Assembly: GCF_025465275.1 (NCBI RefSeq)
Contig: NZ_JAODNK010000127.1
Location: 1-64,000, forward strand
Source: Nocardia sp.
GTDB lineage: Bacteria > Actinomycetota > Actinomycetes > Mycobacteriales > Mycobacteriaceae
Direction of reading: 5' to 3'
DNA length: 64,000 nt
This document shows, piece by piece, positions 25,671 to 33,459 of this stretch (positions are counted from its first letter, which is position 1; every line of letters begins with the position of its first letter). Under the pieces are notes generated by a model, which saw only the letters and a program-made list of their open reading frames with translations, ran no database searches and was not told where the DNA came from. The position numbers and the translations under genes were made by a program.

Positions 25671-25692
25671 CAAACGAATGCAAATTCGTTTG
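25671..25692. promoter_or_regulatory. 9-bp hairpin upstream of the second AraC gene
   Basis: CAAACGAAT (25671-25679) and ATTCGTTTG (25684-25692) form a perfect inverted repeat with a 4-base spacer. It covers the ATG at 25678, so that ATG is unlikely to be the translation start. It is a candidate operator or leader hairpin. The rest of the 430-bp gap 25293-25722 holds no gene I can support. Confidence 0.5.
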
Positions 25693-25722
25693 CCGGGGGC
25701 TTCGGGGTGGGATGATGCTGAA

Positions 25723-26706
25723 GTGGGTAACGCGGCAAACGCCAGCGCCGCCGAAGTCTGCTCCAGTTCGGACACTTCGGCTCGTCAGGCGTTCGAGCAG
25801 TGGGAGGCGATCGTCGGCGATGCCGTGCTGCCCTCGACGATCGAGCCGCTGGCCCGGGGACATTGGCACGGCAAGGTCAGTACCACGCAGTTCGATCGCT
25901 CCAGCTTCACGCTCATGTCCGCCAGTGCGCAGCGGCTCTTCCGCACCAGACGCCAGATCGAGCAGGCCAGCGCCGAATTCCTGCTGGTGAACATTGTTGT
26001 CAAGGGCGAGAACCGAACCGAGCAGAACGGCCGGATCGCCGACAGTCCTGCCGGTTCCATCGCCTTCTTCGACAGTGCCCGCCCGATCGAGAGCCGGACC
26101 ACCGAGAATTCGGTGTCCGCCATCGTGCGCGCGCCCATGCACCTGGTGCTCGAGCATGCGGGCCTGGTGCGTGACGAACTCCCGATAGCCACGCCGATGC
26201 CGACCACGGGTGCACTCGGCGTGGTGGCCGGCTTCTTCCGCGGGCTGGCCGAACTGCCGCCCGATGAGACGAATCAGGCCGCGACGGTGCTGGATTCGGA
26301 GATCGCGGGCATGCTCTCCTCCGCGGTGCTGCTGGCGACCGGGCGCAACTCGCCCGCCCCCTCGGATTCGCTGTACACGCGTCAGCAGGTGCTGGCGTAC
26401 CTCCGCCGCCGGTTCACCGATCCGGAGCTCACCGTGGACGAGGTGGCGCATGCGTGCCTGGTCTCGCGCCGCACCCTGTATCGCCTCTGCGAGGGTTTCG
26501 GCGGTCCCGCCGCACTCGTGCGGCGCATGCGGGTCGAGCATGCGCGCCGGCTGCTGCGCGCCGATCTCAACCGGCCCCTCGCGGCGGTTGCCGCGGCTTC
26601 CGGATTCGCCACGGACCGGCACTTCTATCGCGCGTTCCGAGAGGAAACCGGGCAGACGCCCGGTCAATTCCGCGCCCAATTGGACCCAGGCACACCCGGT
26701 CGGTAG
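25723..26706 (+). CDS. AraC-family transcriptional regulator, paralog 2
   Basis: A 327-residue paralog of the preceding regulator. It has FEQWEA at residues 24-29 and a C-terminal AraC domain with VDEVAHACLVSRRTLYRLC and ASGFATDRHFYRAFREETGQTPGQFR. GTG 25723 was chosen because it puts FEQWEA at the same residue as in both paralogs and the alternative ATG at 25678 lies inside a hairpin. It is followed after 86 bp by a nitrilase-fold gene on the same strand, the same arrangement as the next pair, so it probably controls that gene. Confidence 0.87.
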   Translation: MGNAANASAAEVCSSSDTSARQAFEQWEAIVGDAVLPSTIEPLARGHWHGKVSTTQFDRSSFTLMSASAQRLFRTRRQIEQASAEFLLVNIVVKGENRTEQNGRIADSPAGSIAFFDSARPIESRTTENSVSAIVRAPMHLVLEHAGLVRDELPIATPMPTTGALGVVAGFFRGLAELPPDETNQAATVLDSEIAGMLSSAVLLATGRNSPAPSDSLYTRQQVLAYLRRRFTDPELTVDEVAHACLVSRRTLYRLCEGFGGPAALVRRMRVEHARRLLRADLNRPLAAVAAASGFATDRHFYRAFREETGQTPGQFRAQLDPGTPGR

Positions 26707-26792
26707 CTCGGCACGGGATGTCGCTGCACGCGGCAGACGTTCGGCGAAGGGTGATGGCACAGATCATCCCCATCGTGTCGAAGGGAGCCGAG

Positions 26793-27650
26793 GTGCCGAC
26801 AAAGGTGCGCGTAGCTGCCGTCCAGGCCGAACCGCGCTGGCTGGACTTGCGTGCGGGGGTTCAGCAGGCCATCGAACTCATCGAGACGGCGGCAGCCGGC
26901 GGTGCGCAGTTGGTTGCCTTCCCGGAGACTTTTCTACCCGGCTATCCGTGGTGGTTGTGGCTGGATTCGGTCAGCTGGGGCCAGGGGTTCTTCGCCCGGT
27001 ACCGGACCAATTCGATGACGGTGGGCCGCACCGAATTCCGCCGCATCGCCGATGCCGCCCGCCGGCATCGGATACATGTGCTACTGGGCTTCAGCGAGCG
27101 CTGTGGCAGTGCGCTGTACATGTCGCAGTGCCTCATCGACGATCGCGGTGTGCTGGCGGGTGTGCGCCGCAAGCCCGAGCTGACGCCGTTGGAGCACCGC
27201 ATCTTTCGCTCCGGCGAGGTGACCGAGCCGTACGTGTTCCGTACCGATATCGGCCGCATCGGCGTGCAGGGCGGATCGGAGCAATTGCACCTGCCCGCGC
27301 GCCAGGAGCTGGAGCGTACGGGCGCACAGGTGCACATCGTGTCGTGGCCGGGTTTCATCATCGCGCGGGATGTGGACTGGGGAGTGCGGGTGAACAATGC
27401 GGCCACCCTCTGGTACGCGGTGGTGGGCAATCTCAATGTGGTCGCCGCCTGCTCGGTGATGGATGTGGCGGGCAGCGAAAGTCGCCGTGGCGGTGCGGAA
27501 CCTGCCAAACAGCTGGTGCGGGGCCCCGGTGGGCACTCGCGCATTTATGCACCCGGGGGAGAGGAGCTGGCGGCTCCGCTGAGTGGGCACGAGGAGGGCA
27601 TCCTGTACGCGGATCTCGAACTCGAGCTGAGTTGCGAGTCCGCCGCATAG
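26793..27650 (+). CDS. Nitrilase-fold protein lacking the catalytic Cys (pseudo-nitrilase 1)
   Basis: A 285-residue member of the aliphatic nitrilase/cyanide hydratase branch. VAAVQAEPRWLD, AFPETFLPGYPWW, and QVHIVSWPGF align along the length of Rhodococcus nitrilases as I remember them. The triad Glu45 (FPET) and Lys127 (VRRKPEL) are kept, but the nucleophile position in the NCWEH segment reads QGGSEQ, giving Gly161 (codon 27273-27275). The WE tryptophan is also lost. It is shorter than active nitrilases (about 330-380) at the C-terminus, where spiral assembly contacts lie. GTG 26793 follows AGGGAG closely and aligns with its paralog's start; ATG 26754 is an alternative. Without Cys, nitrile hydrolysis is unlikely; a ligand-binding or regulatory role is inferred. 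Confidence 0.8.
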   Translation: MPTKVRVAAVQAEPRWLDLRAGVQQAIELIETAAAGGAQLVAFPETFLPGYPWWLWLDSVSWGQGFFARYRTNSMTVGRTEFRRIADAARRHRIHVLLGFSERCGSALYMSQCLIDDRGVLAGVRRKPELTPLEHRIFRSGEVTEPYVFRTDIGRIGVQGGSEQLHLPARQELERTGAQVHIVSWPGFIIARDVDWGVRVNNAATLWYAVVGNLNVVAACSVMDVAGSESRRGGAEPAKQLVRGPGGHSRIYAPGGEELAAPLSGHEEGILYADLELELSCESAA

Positions 27651-27791
27651 CGACTCGCCGATGTGGCGTCGCGGCGGTTCGGCAATACGGGCGATAGTGA
27701 TTCGCGGCTATTGGCCCGGTGTTCCGGAATCTGACACACTGCCCGGTATTCGGCCGGTCAGCGGCCGCCGATGGTTGTCGAGGGATGGGGA

Positions 27792-28754
27792 GTGGAGAGG
27801 TCTGCGGAAGTCAATCGGATCGAGGTGCGATCCGGAGTGGAAGCGTCGGCGGTGGAGGCTTTCGAGCGCTGGGAAGCGCATGTGAGCGCGGCCTATGTGC
27901 CACTTGCGGTTTCGCCGACACCGACCCACGTCTTTCGTGGCCATATCGAGCATGCGCGATATGGCGATCTCGATCTGACGGTGGTCGGATCGACCCCGCA
28001 GGTGATACAGCGGACCGGTCAGCTGATAGCGCGGGCCGAGGACGAGTTCTTGCTCGCGAGTATTCCGCTCGCGGGCACCGCGCGGTTGCATCAGGACGAC
28101 CGGGTCGCCGAAGTCGGTCCCGGCGGGATCGTGTTCTACGACACTTCCCGGCCCTACCACTGGGAATTCGACCAGGAGTGGGAACAGGTCGTGCTACAGG
28201 TCCCGATGAGCAAGCTCCGCGAAAGATACGGAGTGATCGGTACCGAAGTGCCGACGGCCACCAGCTTTTCGGGTGAAAGCTCGGCCGGAATCGTGGCGCA
28301 ATTCTTCCGCGGTGTCGCGCGATTGCAGCACACCGATCCGGGCGGCGCGGCGCTGCTCGCCGAGCCCGGGGTGGACCTGCTGGCCGCGGCCGTGGTCGCG
28401 GCCTCGGGCGGCGTGGCCCGGGACCAGTCGGCGGATGCGTTGAATCGTCAACGGGTGCTCTCGTTCATGCGCGACAACTGCGCAGATCCGGATCTCGGAG
28501 TTGATCGAATCGCCGAGGGTTGCCGAATGTCGAGGCGTACCTTGTATCGCGTGTTCGGTGAGTTCGAGGGTGGTCCGGGAGCGGTGTTGCGCCGCATGCG
28601 AATCGAACGTGCCTGCGAGTTGTTGCGCGCCGGACCGCAGTTGCCGCTGTCTGTGGTTGCACGGGAATCGGGTTTCCTGACCGAGCGTAGTTTCTACCGA
28701 TCCTTCCGTACGGAAATGGGGACAACGCCGGGCGCATTCCGTACATTGCTTTGA
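27792..28754 (+). CDS. AraC-family transcriptional regulator, paralog 3
   Basis: A 320-residue third paralog. It has FERWEA at residues 24-29, an AraC-binding-like domain, then VDRIAEGCRMSRRTLYRVF and ESGFLTERSFYRSFRTEMGTTPGAFR. GTG 27792 is preceded by GAGGGA and gives the same N-terminal register as its paralogs; ATG 27771 upstream has no site. It is 141 bp after pseudo-nitrilase 1 and 113 bp before pseudo-nitrilase 2, completing a second regulator plus nitrilase cassette. Confidence 0.88.
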   Translation: MERSAEVNRIEVRSGVEASAVEAFERWEAHVSAAYVPLAVSPTPTHVFRGHIEHARYGDLDLTVVGSTPQVIQRTGQLIARAEDEFLLASIPLAGTARLHQDDRVAEVGPGGIVFYDTSRPYHWEFDQEWEQVVLQVPMSKLRERYGVIGTEVPTATSFSGESSAGIVAQFFRGVARLQHTDPGGAALLAEPGVDLLAAAVVAASGGVARDQSADALNRQRVLSFMRDNCADPDLGVDRIAEGCRMSRRTLYRVFGEFEGGPGAVLRRMRIERACELLRAGPQLPLSVVARESGFLTERSFYRSFRTEMGTTPGAFRTLL

Positions 28755-28867
28755 ACTGTTTATTGGTATGAACATCGCAGTGGCATGGAAAGTCGGTAAT
28801 CCGGCACATGTTGCCATGGTGCCGTTGTTGGCCATTCGAAAGCATGACCTTCCATGAAGGAAGTCGG

Positions 28868-29851
28868 ATGAGGAATACGGTGCGAGTCGCTGCGGTCCAA
28901 GCCGAGCCGAAATGGCTGCGGTTGTCCGAAGGTGTCGAGCATGTCGTTGAACTGATCGGCGCAGCCGCTGCGGGTGGGGCGCGCTTGGTCGCATTCCCGG
29001 AGACCTTCCTCCCGGGCTATCCGTGGTGGCGCTGGGTGGAATCCAATCAGTGGAACGTCGACTACTCGACTCGCTGTCGCGAAAATTCGATGATTCGCGA
29101 TGGTGCGGAAATGCGTCGAATCACTGCCGCCGCACGGGACTACGGCATCCAGGTGGTGCTCGGATTCGGGGAACGACAGGATCGCCGAATCTATATGGCA
29201 CAGGCCGTCATAGACGAAATGGGCCAGCTGATTTCGGTTCGGCGAAAAGCCGGACTCAACAGTGTCGAGCGCAAGGTATTCGCTTCCGGCACACCGAATC
29301 TCCCGACCGTGCATCACAGCATCATCGGCAAGGTGGGTGCGCTGACCGGACAGGAGAATCAGCGCCCGCTGCTCACCCGTGCCCTGCGCGCCGACGAGGA
29401 GCAGATCCACGTGGCGGCCTGGCCGGGCGGTCTGAACGGCGAAGTGCCGGGACCGGATTCGAGTGTCACCGTGAGCCGGATGTACGCGCTGGAGGCCGGT
29501 GCGTATGTGGTCGCGCCCTGCGTGGTGGTCGCCGATACGGGCTGGGCGGGGCGCGGCGGCGCCCCTGCCGTCACGCGCAGTGGCCGGGCGCGGATCTACG
29601 GGGCCGACGGCACCGATGTCGTCACGCCGCTCGACGAGGGCGCGGAGGGCATTCTGTTCGCCGACCTCGAACTGGACGCGTCGCGCGCCGGGGATTCGGA
29701 TTCGGATCTCACGCTGCGGCACCGGATCAGGAAGACCGGCCAGCAGGTTCCCCGGGCGGCGCGTCCCGGCGCGGCGCGGCGCCTGGGTGCGGACCGCTGG
29801 GCGGTGCCGCTCACGCTCGGGCAGTATCCGGGCGATACGGCAGCCTGCTGA
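28868..29851 (+). CDS. Nitrilase-fold protein lacking the catalytic Cys (pseudo-nitrilase 2)
   Basis: A 327-residue paralog of the protein encoded at 26.8 kb, starting VRVAAVQAEPKWL at residue 5 and continuing AFPETFLPGYPWWRW. Glu45 and Lys127 (VRRKAGL) are present. The nucleophile segment reads GALTGQENQRP where active enzymes have CWE, so Gly161 (codon 29348-29350) replaces Cys. QIHVAAWPGG and RIYGADGTDV are other family blocks. The C-terminal tail is basic, longer than in paralog 1. AAGGAAG precedes the ATG. Both copies have Gly at the same residue, so the change predates or accompanied the duplication. Function is unknown; it is unlikely to be a nitrilase. Confidence 0.8.
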   Translation: MRNTVRVAAVQAEPKWLRLSEGVEHVVELIGAAAAGGARLVAFPETFLPGYPWWRWVESNQWNVDYSTRCRENSMIRDGAEMRRITAAARDYGIQVVLGFGERQDRRIYMAQAVIDEMGQLISVRRKAGLNSVERKVFASGTPNLPTVHHSIIGKVGALTGQENQRPLLTRALRADEEQIHVAAWPGGLNGEVPGPDSSVTVSRMYALEAGAYVVAPCVVVADTGWAGRGGAPAVTRSGRARIYGADGTDVVTPLDEGAEGILFADLELDASRAGDSDSDLTLRHRIRKTGQQVPRAARPGAARRLGADRWAVPLTLGQYPGDTAAC

Positions 29852-29860
29852 GCCGGCGGG

Positions 29861-30193
29861 TCAGGAGCGCACGAGACGCGCGATGGCGTCGGTGGCTTCC
29901 TTGATCTTGGCCTCGGCCTCGGGGCCGCCCGCAATGGCAGCGTCGACCACACAGTGGCTGATGTGATCCTCCAGCAGGCCCATGGCGACGGCCTGCAGGG
30001 CCTTGGTCATGGCGGAGACCTGGGTCAGGATGTCGATGCAGTACTTTTCCTCTTCGACCATGCGCTGCAGGCCGCGGGACTGACCCTCGATCCGGCGCAG
30101 CCGCTTGAGGTAGTCGTCCTTGGCGGTGATGTAGCCGTGCGTCGAGTGGTCGTGTGTCGACGGCTCGGCGGTGGTGGTCTCTTCGTTGGTCAC
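29861..30193 (-). CDS. csoR: CsoR-family copper-sensing repressor
   Basis: About 110 residues, all-helical DUF156 family. The Cu(I) ligands Cys-His-Cys are visible: Cys in KYCIDIL and His-x3-Cys in DHISHCVVDA, as in Mycobacterium tuberculosis CsoR. The N-terminus THDHSTHGYITAKDDYLKRLRRIEGQ is typical. GTG 30193 was preferred because it leaves the operator-like palindrome at 30221-30235 in the promoter. ATG 30217 would start only 3 bases from it. No copper exporter or metallothionein gene is next to it, so it may act on itself or at a distance. Confidence 0.85.
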   Translation of the reverse strand: MTNEETTTAEPSTHDHSTHGYITAKDDYLKRLRRIEGQSRGLQRMVEEEKYCIDILTQVSAMTKALQAVAMGLLEDHISHCVVDAAIAGGPEAEAKIKEATDAIARLVRS

Positions 30194-30220
30194 CGACGAT
30201 TTCCTCACTCCCGGCATCAA

Positions 30221-30235
30221 TACCCCCCTAGGGTA
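30221..30235. promoter_or_regulatory. CsoR-type operator candidate
   Basis: TACCC and GGGTA flank a 5-base spacer, with a perfect CCCTAGGG core at 30226-30233. GC-rich pseudopalindromes ending in TA/TA of this kind are the known CsoR operator style. The site lies between the divergent csoR and MTA phosphorylase genes, so it could control both. Confidence 0.6.
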
Positions 30236-30287
30236 CAGGTCCGGGACTGGTAGCACCACTCATGCGCGCATGCGCAAGAATTGCGGC

Positions 30288-31103
30288 ATGAGTTCGGATC
30301 CTCGGGCCACGCTGGCCATTATCGGCGGCAGCGGGTTCTACGACTTCTTCGGTGACGACGCGACCACGGTGGAGGTCGACACCCCCTTCGGCGCGCCGAG
30401 TGCGCCCATCACCATCGGCGAGGTGGAGGGGCGTTCCGTGGCCTTCCTGCCGCGCCACGGGCGCAAGCACGAGTTCTCGCCGCACACCGTGCCCTACCGG
30501 GCCAATATGTGGGCGCTGCGCTCGCTCGGGGTGCGCCGCATCTTCGGGCCCTGTGCGGTCGGCAGCCTGCGCGCCGACTGGGGTCCGGGCACCGTGGCCG
30601 TGCCGGACCAGCTGGTCGACCGCACCTCCGGCCGGGACCAGACCTTCTTCGACGCGGGCGGCGTGCACGTCTCCTTCGCCGATCCGTACTGCGCGGAGCT
30701 GCGCACCGCCGCCATTTCCGCCGCCGGCACCGAACTGCCGCTGAAGGATCACGGCACCATGGTCGTGGTGCAGGGCCCGCGCTTCTCCACGCGCGCAGAA
30801 AGCCAGTGGTTCGCCGGACTGGGCTGGGAGCTGGTCAATATGACCGGGCATCCCGAGGCCGTCCTCGCCCGTGAGCTCGAAATGTGCTACTCCGCAATCG
30901 CTCTCGTCACCGACCTGGATGCCGGTGTGGAATCCGGGCACGGTGTCAGCGCCATCGATGTCTTCGCCGAATTCGAGCGAAACCTGGTGCCGTTCAAGGC
31001 GCTGGTGCGCCGGGCCGTCGCCGCCGTCGAGGGCGATGACACCTGCGCGGACTGCGCCGTGCACTCCGGTACCGGAGTCCAGTTGCCGTTCGAACTGCCG
31101 TAG
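30288..31103 (+). CDS. mtnP: S-methyl-5'-thioadenosine phosphorylase
   Basis: A 271-residue PNP-family enzyme that splits methylthioadenosine, a by-product of polyamine synthesis, to adenine and methylthioribose-1-phosphate. IIGGSGFYDF opens the protein; LPRHGRKHEFSPH and VQGPRFSTRAES are phosphate/ribose-site blocks. NMTGHPEAVLARELEMCYS matches the MTA-phosphorylase form of the NMT-PE motif. ATG 30288 was chosen as the start of the conserved core. It is divergent from csoR. A general purine nucleoside phosphorylase role is a less likely alternative. Confidence 0.9.
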   Translation: MSSDPRATLAIIGGSGFYDFFGDDATTVEVDTPFGAPSAPITIGEVEGRSVAFLPRHGRKHEFSPHTVPYRANMWALRSLGVRRIFGPCAVGSLRADWGPGTVAVPDQLVDRTSGRDQTFFDAGGVHVSFADPYCAELRTAAISAAGTELPLKDHGTMVVVQGPRFSTRAESQWFAGLGWELVNMTGHPEAVLARELEMCYSAIALVTDLDAGVESGHGVSAIDVFAEFERNLVPFKALVRRAVAAVEGDDTCADCAVHSGTGVQLPFELP

Positions 31104-31206
31104 TACCGACCCCGGAACGCAGGCCCGGTCCGATCTTCCCAGGTCGGACTGGGCCTTCGGCATTCTCCCGGGCACGCACCGGTGCCGGTCGCCTACGCTG
31201 GAAGTC

Positions 31207-32592
31207 ATGAGCGAAGGCGGACCGCAGGCCGACCGGACGCGAATACTGCTGACCGGTGCGGCCGGCTATATCGGCGCCCACGTGCATCGCGCCCTGCTCG
31301 CCGCGGGCCATGAGGTTATTGCCGTGGATGCCATGCTCGAAGTCGTGCACGGGCCGAATGTCGCTGCGCCCGAGCGGGTTTCCCTCGTCGATATTCGCAA
31401 TCCGGATGCCTTGGAGCCGCTGCTGCGCGGTGTGGACGTCGTTTGCCATCTGGCCGCCGCGGTTCCGGTGCTGGACCAGTCGGCGCTGCGGTCCGGCCCG
31501 GAGAGCGGCTCGCTCGCTGCATCGCCTCGACCCGTTCAGCCGCCCAGCGGTGACGGTAATCGCCCCGATCCGGACGGCTCGGCCGGCGGTGACGGCGATG
31601 GCCGTGTCGGATCCGACGGGCGGCCGGAGTCCGCCGGCGGATCCGACATCGCACACGAATTGGGCCACGCCGGTGGGCGCGGCCGGGCCGGAACCGGGCG
31701 GCGGGAGGATGTCGGGCACGGGGCCGGGCCGTGTGTGCGTGCGCCGGTCGGGGAGGCCGGGCACGGCGCCACGCGGCCGGGGCCCTTGGAGATGCAGCAG
31801 GCTGCCCTGTACGCCACCCACAATGACGCGGGGACGGCGATATTGCTGGCGGCCATGGAGCGCACCGGGGTGCGGCGGCTGGTACTGGCGTCGTCGGTGG
31901 CCGTGTACGGCGAGGGGCGGTATCGGGCGGGGCGGTCCGGGCCGTTCTTTCCCGGATTGCGGCGGCGCGGGGATCTGGATCGGGGATTGTTCGATCATCG
32001 AGCGCCGCGCACGGGTGAGCTGCTGACCTGGGAGCCGCTGGGTGAGGATGCGCCGCTGCGGCCCCGGAGCGCTTATGCGGCAAGCAAAGTGGCGCAGGAG
32101 CACTATGCGCTGGCCTGGGTCGCGAGTACCGGGTCGGCGGCCACGGTGCTGCGGTATCACCATGTGTACGGGGAGCCGGTGGACGCGCGGCGGATACGGT
32201 CGGCGGAATCGGCTGTGACGGCACGGTTTCGGGCGGACCTGCGGGCCGGACGGGCGCCGCAGGTTTTCGAGGACGGCGGGCAGGTAAGGGATTTCGTGCA
32301 TGTGCGCGATATCGCCGCCGCCACCGTGGCCGCCGTCGAGCGGCGGCTGGCCGGGTTCGTGCCGCTGAATATCGCCTCGGGGCGGCCGCTCACGCTGTGG
32401 GAGGTGGCCGCCACCATGTCGAAGGCGCTGAACGGTCCGTCGCCCATCGTGACCGGGCACTATCGGATCACCGATATCCGGCACCTGGTCGCCGATCCCG
32501 AACGTGCCCGCCATGCACTGGATTTCACCGCCCGCATCACCCCCGCCGCTGGCCTCGCCGCCTACGCCGCCAATTCCGCCGACAGCCGCTGA
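31207..32592 (+). CDS. NAD-dependent epimerase/dehydratase with a low-complexity insertion
   Basis: A 461-residue extended short-chain dehydrogenase. LLTGAAGYIGAHV is the NAD-binding motif, VVCHLAA follows, the Ser is in LASSVAVYGEG and the Tyr-Lys pair is in SAYAASKVAQEHY. RDFVHVRDIAAA and LNIASGRPLTLWE are substrate-domain blocks. Typical enzymes are about 310-340 residues. The excess is an insertion at about residues 97-190 (31495-31795), rich in Gly, Asp, Arg and Pro, between the LAAAVPVLDQ strand and the helix ALYATHNDAGT. The frame is intact throughout. It probably acts on a nucleotide sugar; the substrate is unknown. Confidence 0.85.
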   Translation: MSEGGPQADRTRILLTGAAGYIGAHVHRALLAAGHEVIAVDAMLEVVHGPNVAAPERVSLVDIRNPDALEPLLRGVDVVCHLAAAVPVLDQSALRSGPESGSLAASPRPVQPPSGDGNRPDPDGSAGGDGDGRVGSDGRPESAGGSDIAHELGHAGGRGRAGTGRREDVGHGAGPCVRAPVGEAGHGATRPGPLEMQQAALYATHNDAGTAILLAAMERTGVRRLVLASSVAVYGEGRYRAGRSGPFFPGLRRRGDLDRGLFDHRAPRTGELLTWEPLGEDAPLRPRSAYAASKVAQEHYALAWVASTGSAATVLRYHHVYGEPVDARRIRSAESAVTARFRADLRAGRAPQVFEDGGQVRDFVHVRDIAAATVAAVERRLAGFVPLNIASGRPLTLWEVAATMSKALNGPSPIVTGHYRITDIRHLVADPERARHALDFTARITPAAGLAAYAANSADSR

Positions 32593-32696
32593 AGCCAACA
32601 CCCCAGCCGAATCCGCGCCCAGCCGAATCCGCCTCGCGGCCAGGGCTACCAGCGCAGTGGCCGCGCGACTTCTCAAGCCGAGGCCGAAGACTTCGG

Positions 32697-32865
32697 GTGC
32701 ATCGCACAGCCCGCTTACTCATGACGCCGCCCCTACAGAGGCTGTGTGCCGAGGACGCGCGCTGTGCGATGCAATAGGTATGCCCGGGCGCATCGCGCAG
32801 CCTGCTTTCGTGTCGAGCAGTGTCTGTAAGGACTGCTTGACGGGGACGCGCGTTGTGCGGTGTGG
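32697..32865 (+). repeat. Two tandem hairpin-forming repeats of about 78 nt
   Basis: The 312-bp gap after the epimerase gene holds no gene. It has two imperfect direct copies starting at 32697 and 32788. Copy 1 is bounded by a perfect 12-bp inverted repeat GCATCGCACAGC/GCTGTGCGATGC (32699-32710 with 32761-32772). In copy 2 the arms (32790-32801 with 32852-32863) differ, yet all 12 positions can still pair in plus-strand RNA if G-U pairs are counted. This suggests a structured transcript or a small mobile-type repeat. Confidence 0.5.
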
Positions 32866-32904
32866 GGCGCGCACTGTGTGGAGGGGGCAGGGGAAGATAG
32901 CGCC

Positions 32905-33459
32905 GTGAGTACTCCGTTGCGGCTGGAAGTCATTGTGGCGAGTGTGCGGGCGGGGCGGTTCGCGCCGGTGGTGGCGGACTGGTTTCTGCGGGTGGCGCGG
33001 GCGGATGAGCGGTTCGAGGTGGGGGTCATCGATCTCATCGATACGCCGTTGCCGGTGGATTTGAGCGTGACAGACGAGGTGCGCGCGTATCTCGAAAGGA
33101 TCGATGCCGCAGACGCATTCGTGGTGGTTACCTCGGAGTACAACCACGGGTATCCGGCAGCGTTGAAGACCGCGCTCGACACCGCCAAGCGTGAATGGCG
33201 GGGCAAGCCCATCGGTTTTGTCAGCTACGGCGGTTTGTCGGGCGGGCTGCGCGCGGTGGAGCAATTGCGGCAGGTGGTCGCCGAGGTGCACATGGTGTCG
33301 ATCCGCGAGACCGTCAGCTTCCACCAAGCCAAGCGGAAATTCGATGCGGCGGGGGAAACCCAGGACGGTGCGGCGGTCGATGCGGCGCAGCGCCTGCTGC
33401 GGCAACTCGATTGGTGGGGAAGGACTTTGCGCGCGGCCGCCGAACCTTATCCGGGCTGA
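32905..33459 (+). CDS. NADPH-dependent FMN reductase
   Basis: A 184-residue flavodoxin-fold reductase that passes electrons from NADPH to FMN or to quinone/azo-type acceptors. The FMN phosphate loop region VIVASVRAGRFAPVVADW and the TSEYNHGYPAALKTALD block with GFVSYGG are family hallmarks. GTG 32905 begins the conserved strand. The last 13 bases overlap the end of eccE, which converges on it. No link to secretion is implied. Confidence 0.88.
   Translation: MSTPLRLEVIVASVRAGRFAPVVADWFLRVARADERFEVGVIDLIDTPLPVDLSVTDEVRAYLERIDAADAFVVVTSEYNHGYPAALKTALDTAKREWRGKPIGFVSYGGLSGGLRAVEQLRQVVAEVHMVSIRETVSFHQAKRKFDAAGETQDGAAVDAAQRLLRQLDWWGRTLRAAAEPYPG

Noticed and set aside
30994..32676. Minus-strand ORF of 560 codons opposite the epimerase
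   Set aside because: Shadow frame; the plus strand has intact NAD-binding and Ser-Tyr-Lys motifs.
32593..32904. tRNA gene suggested by paired arms
   Set aside because: The stems do not form a cloverleaf, there is no T-loop consensus and no CCA end.
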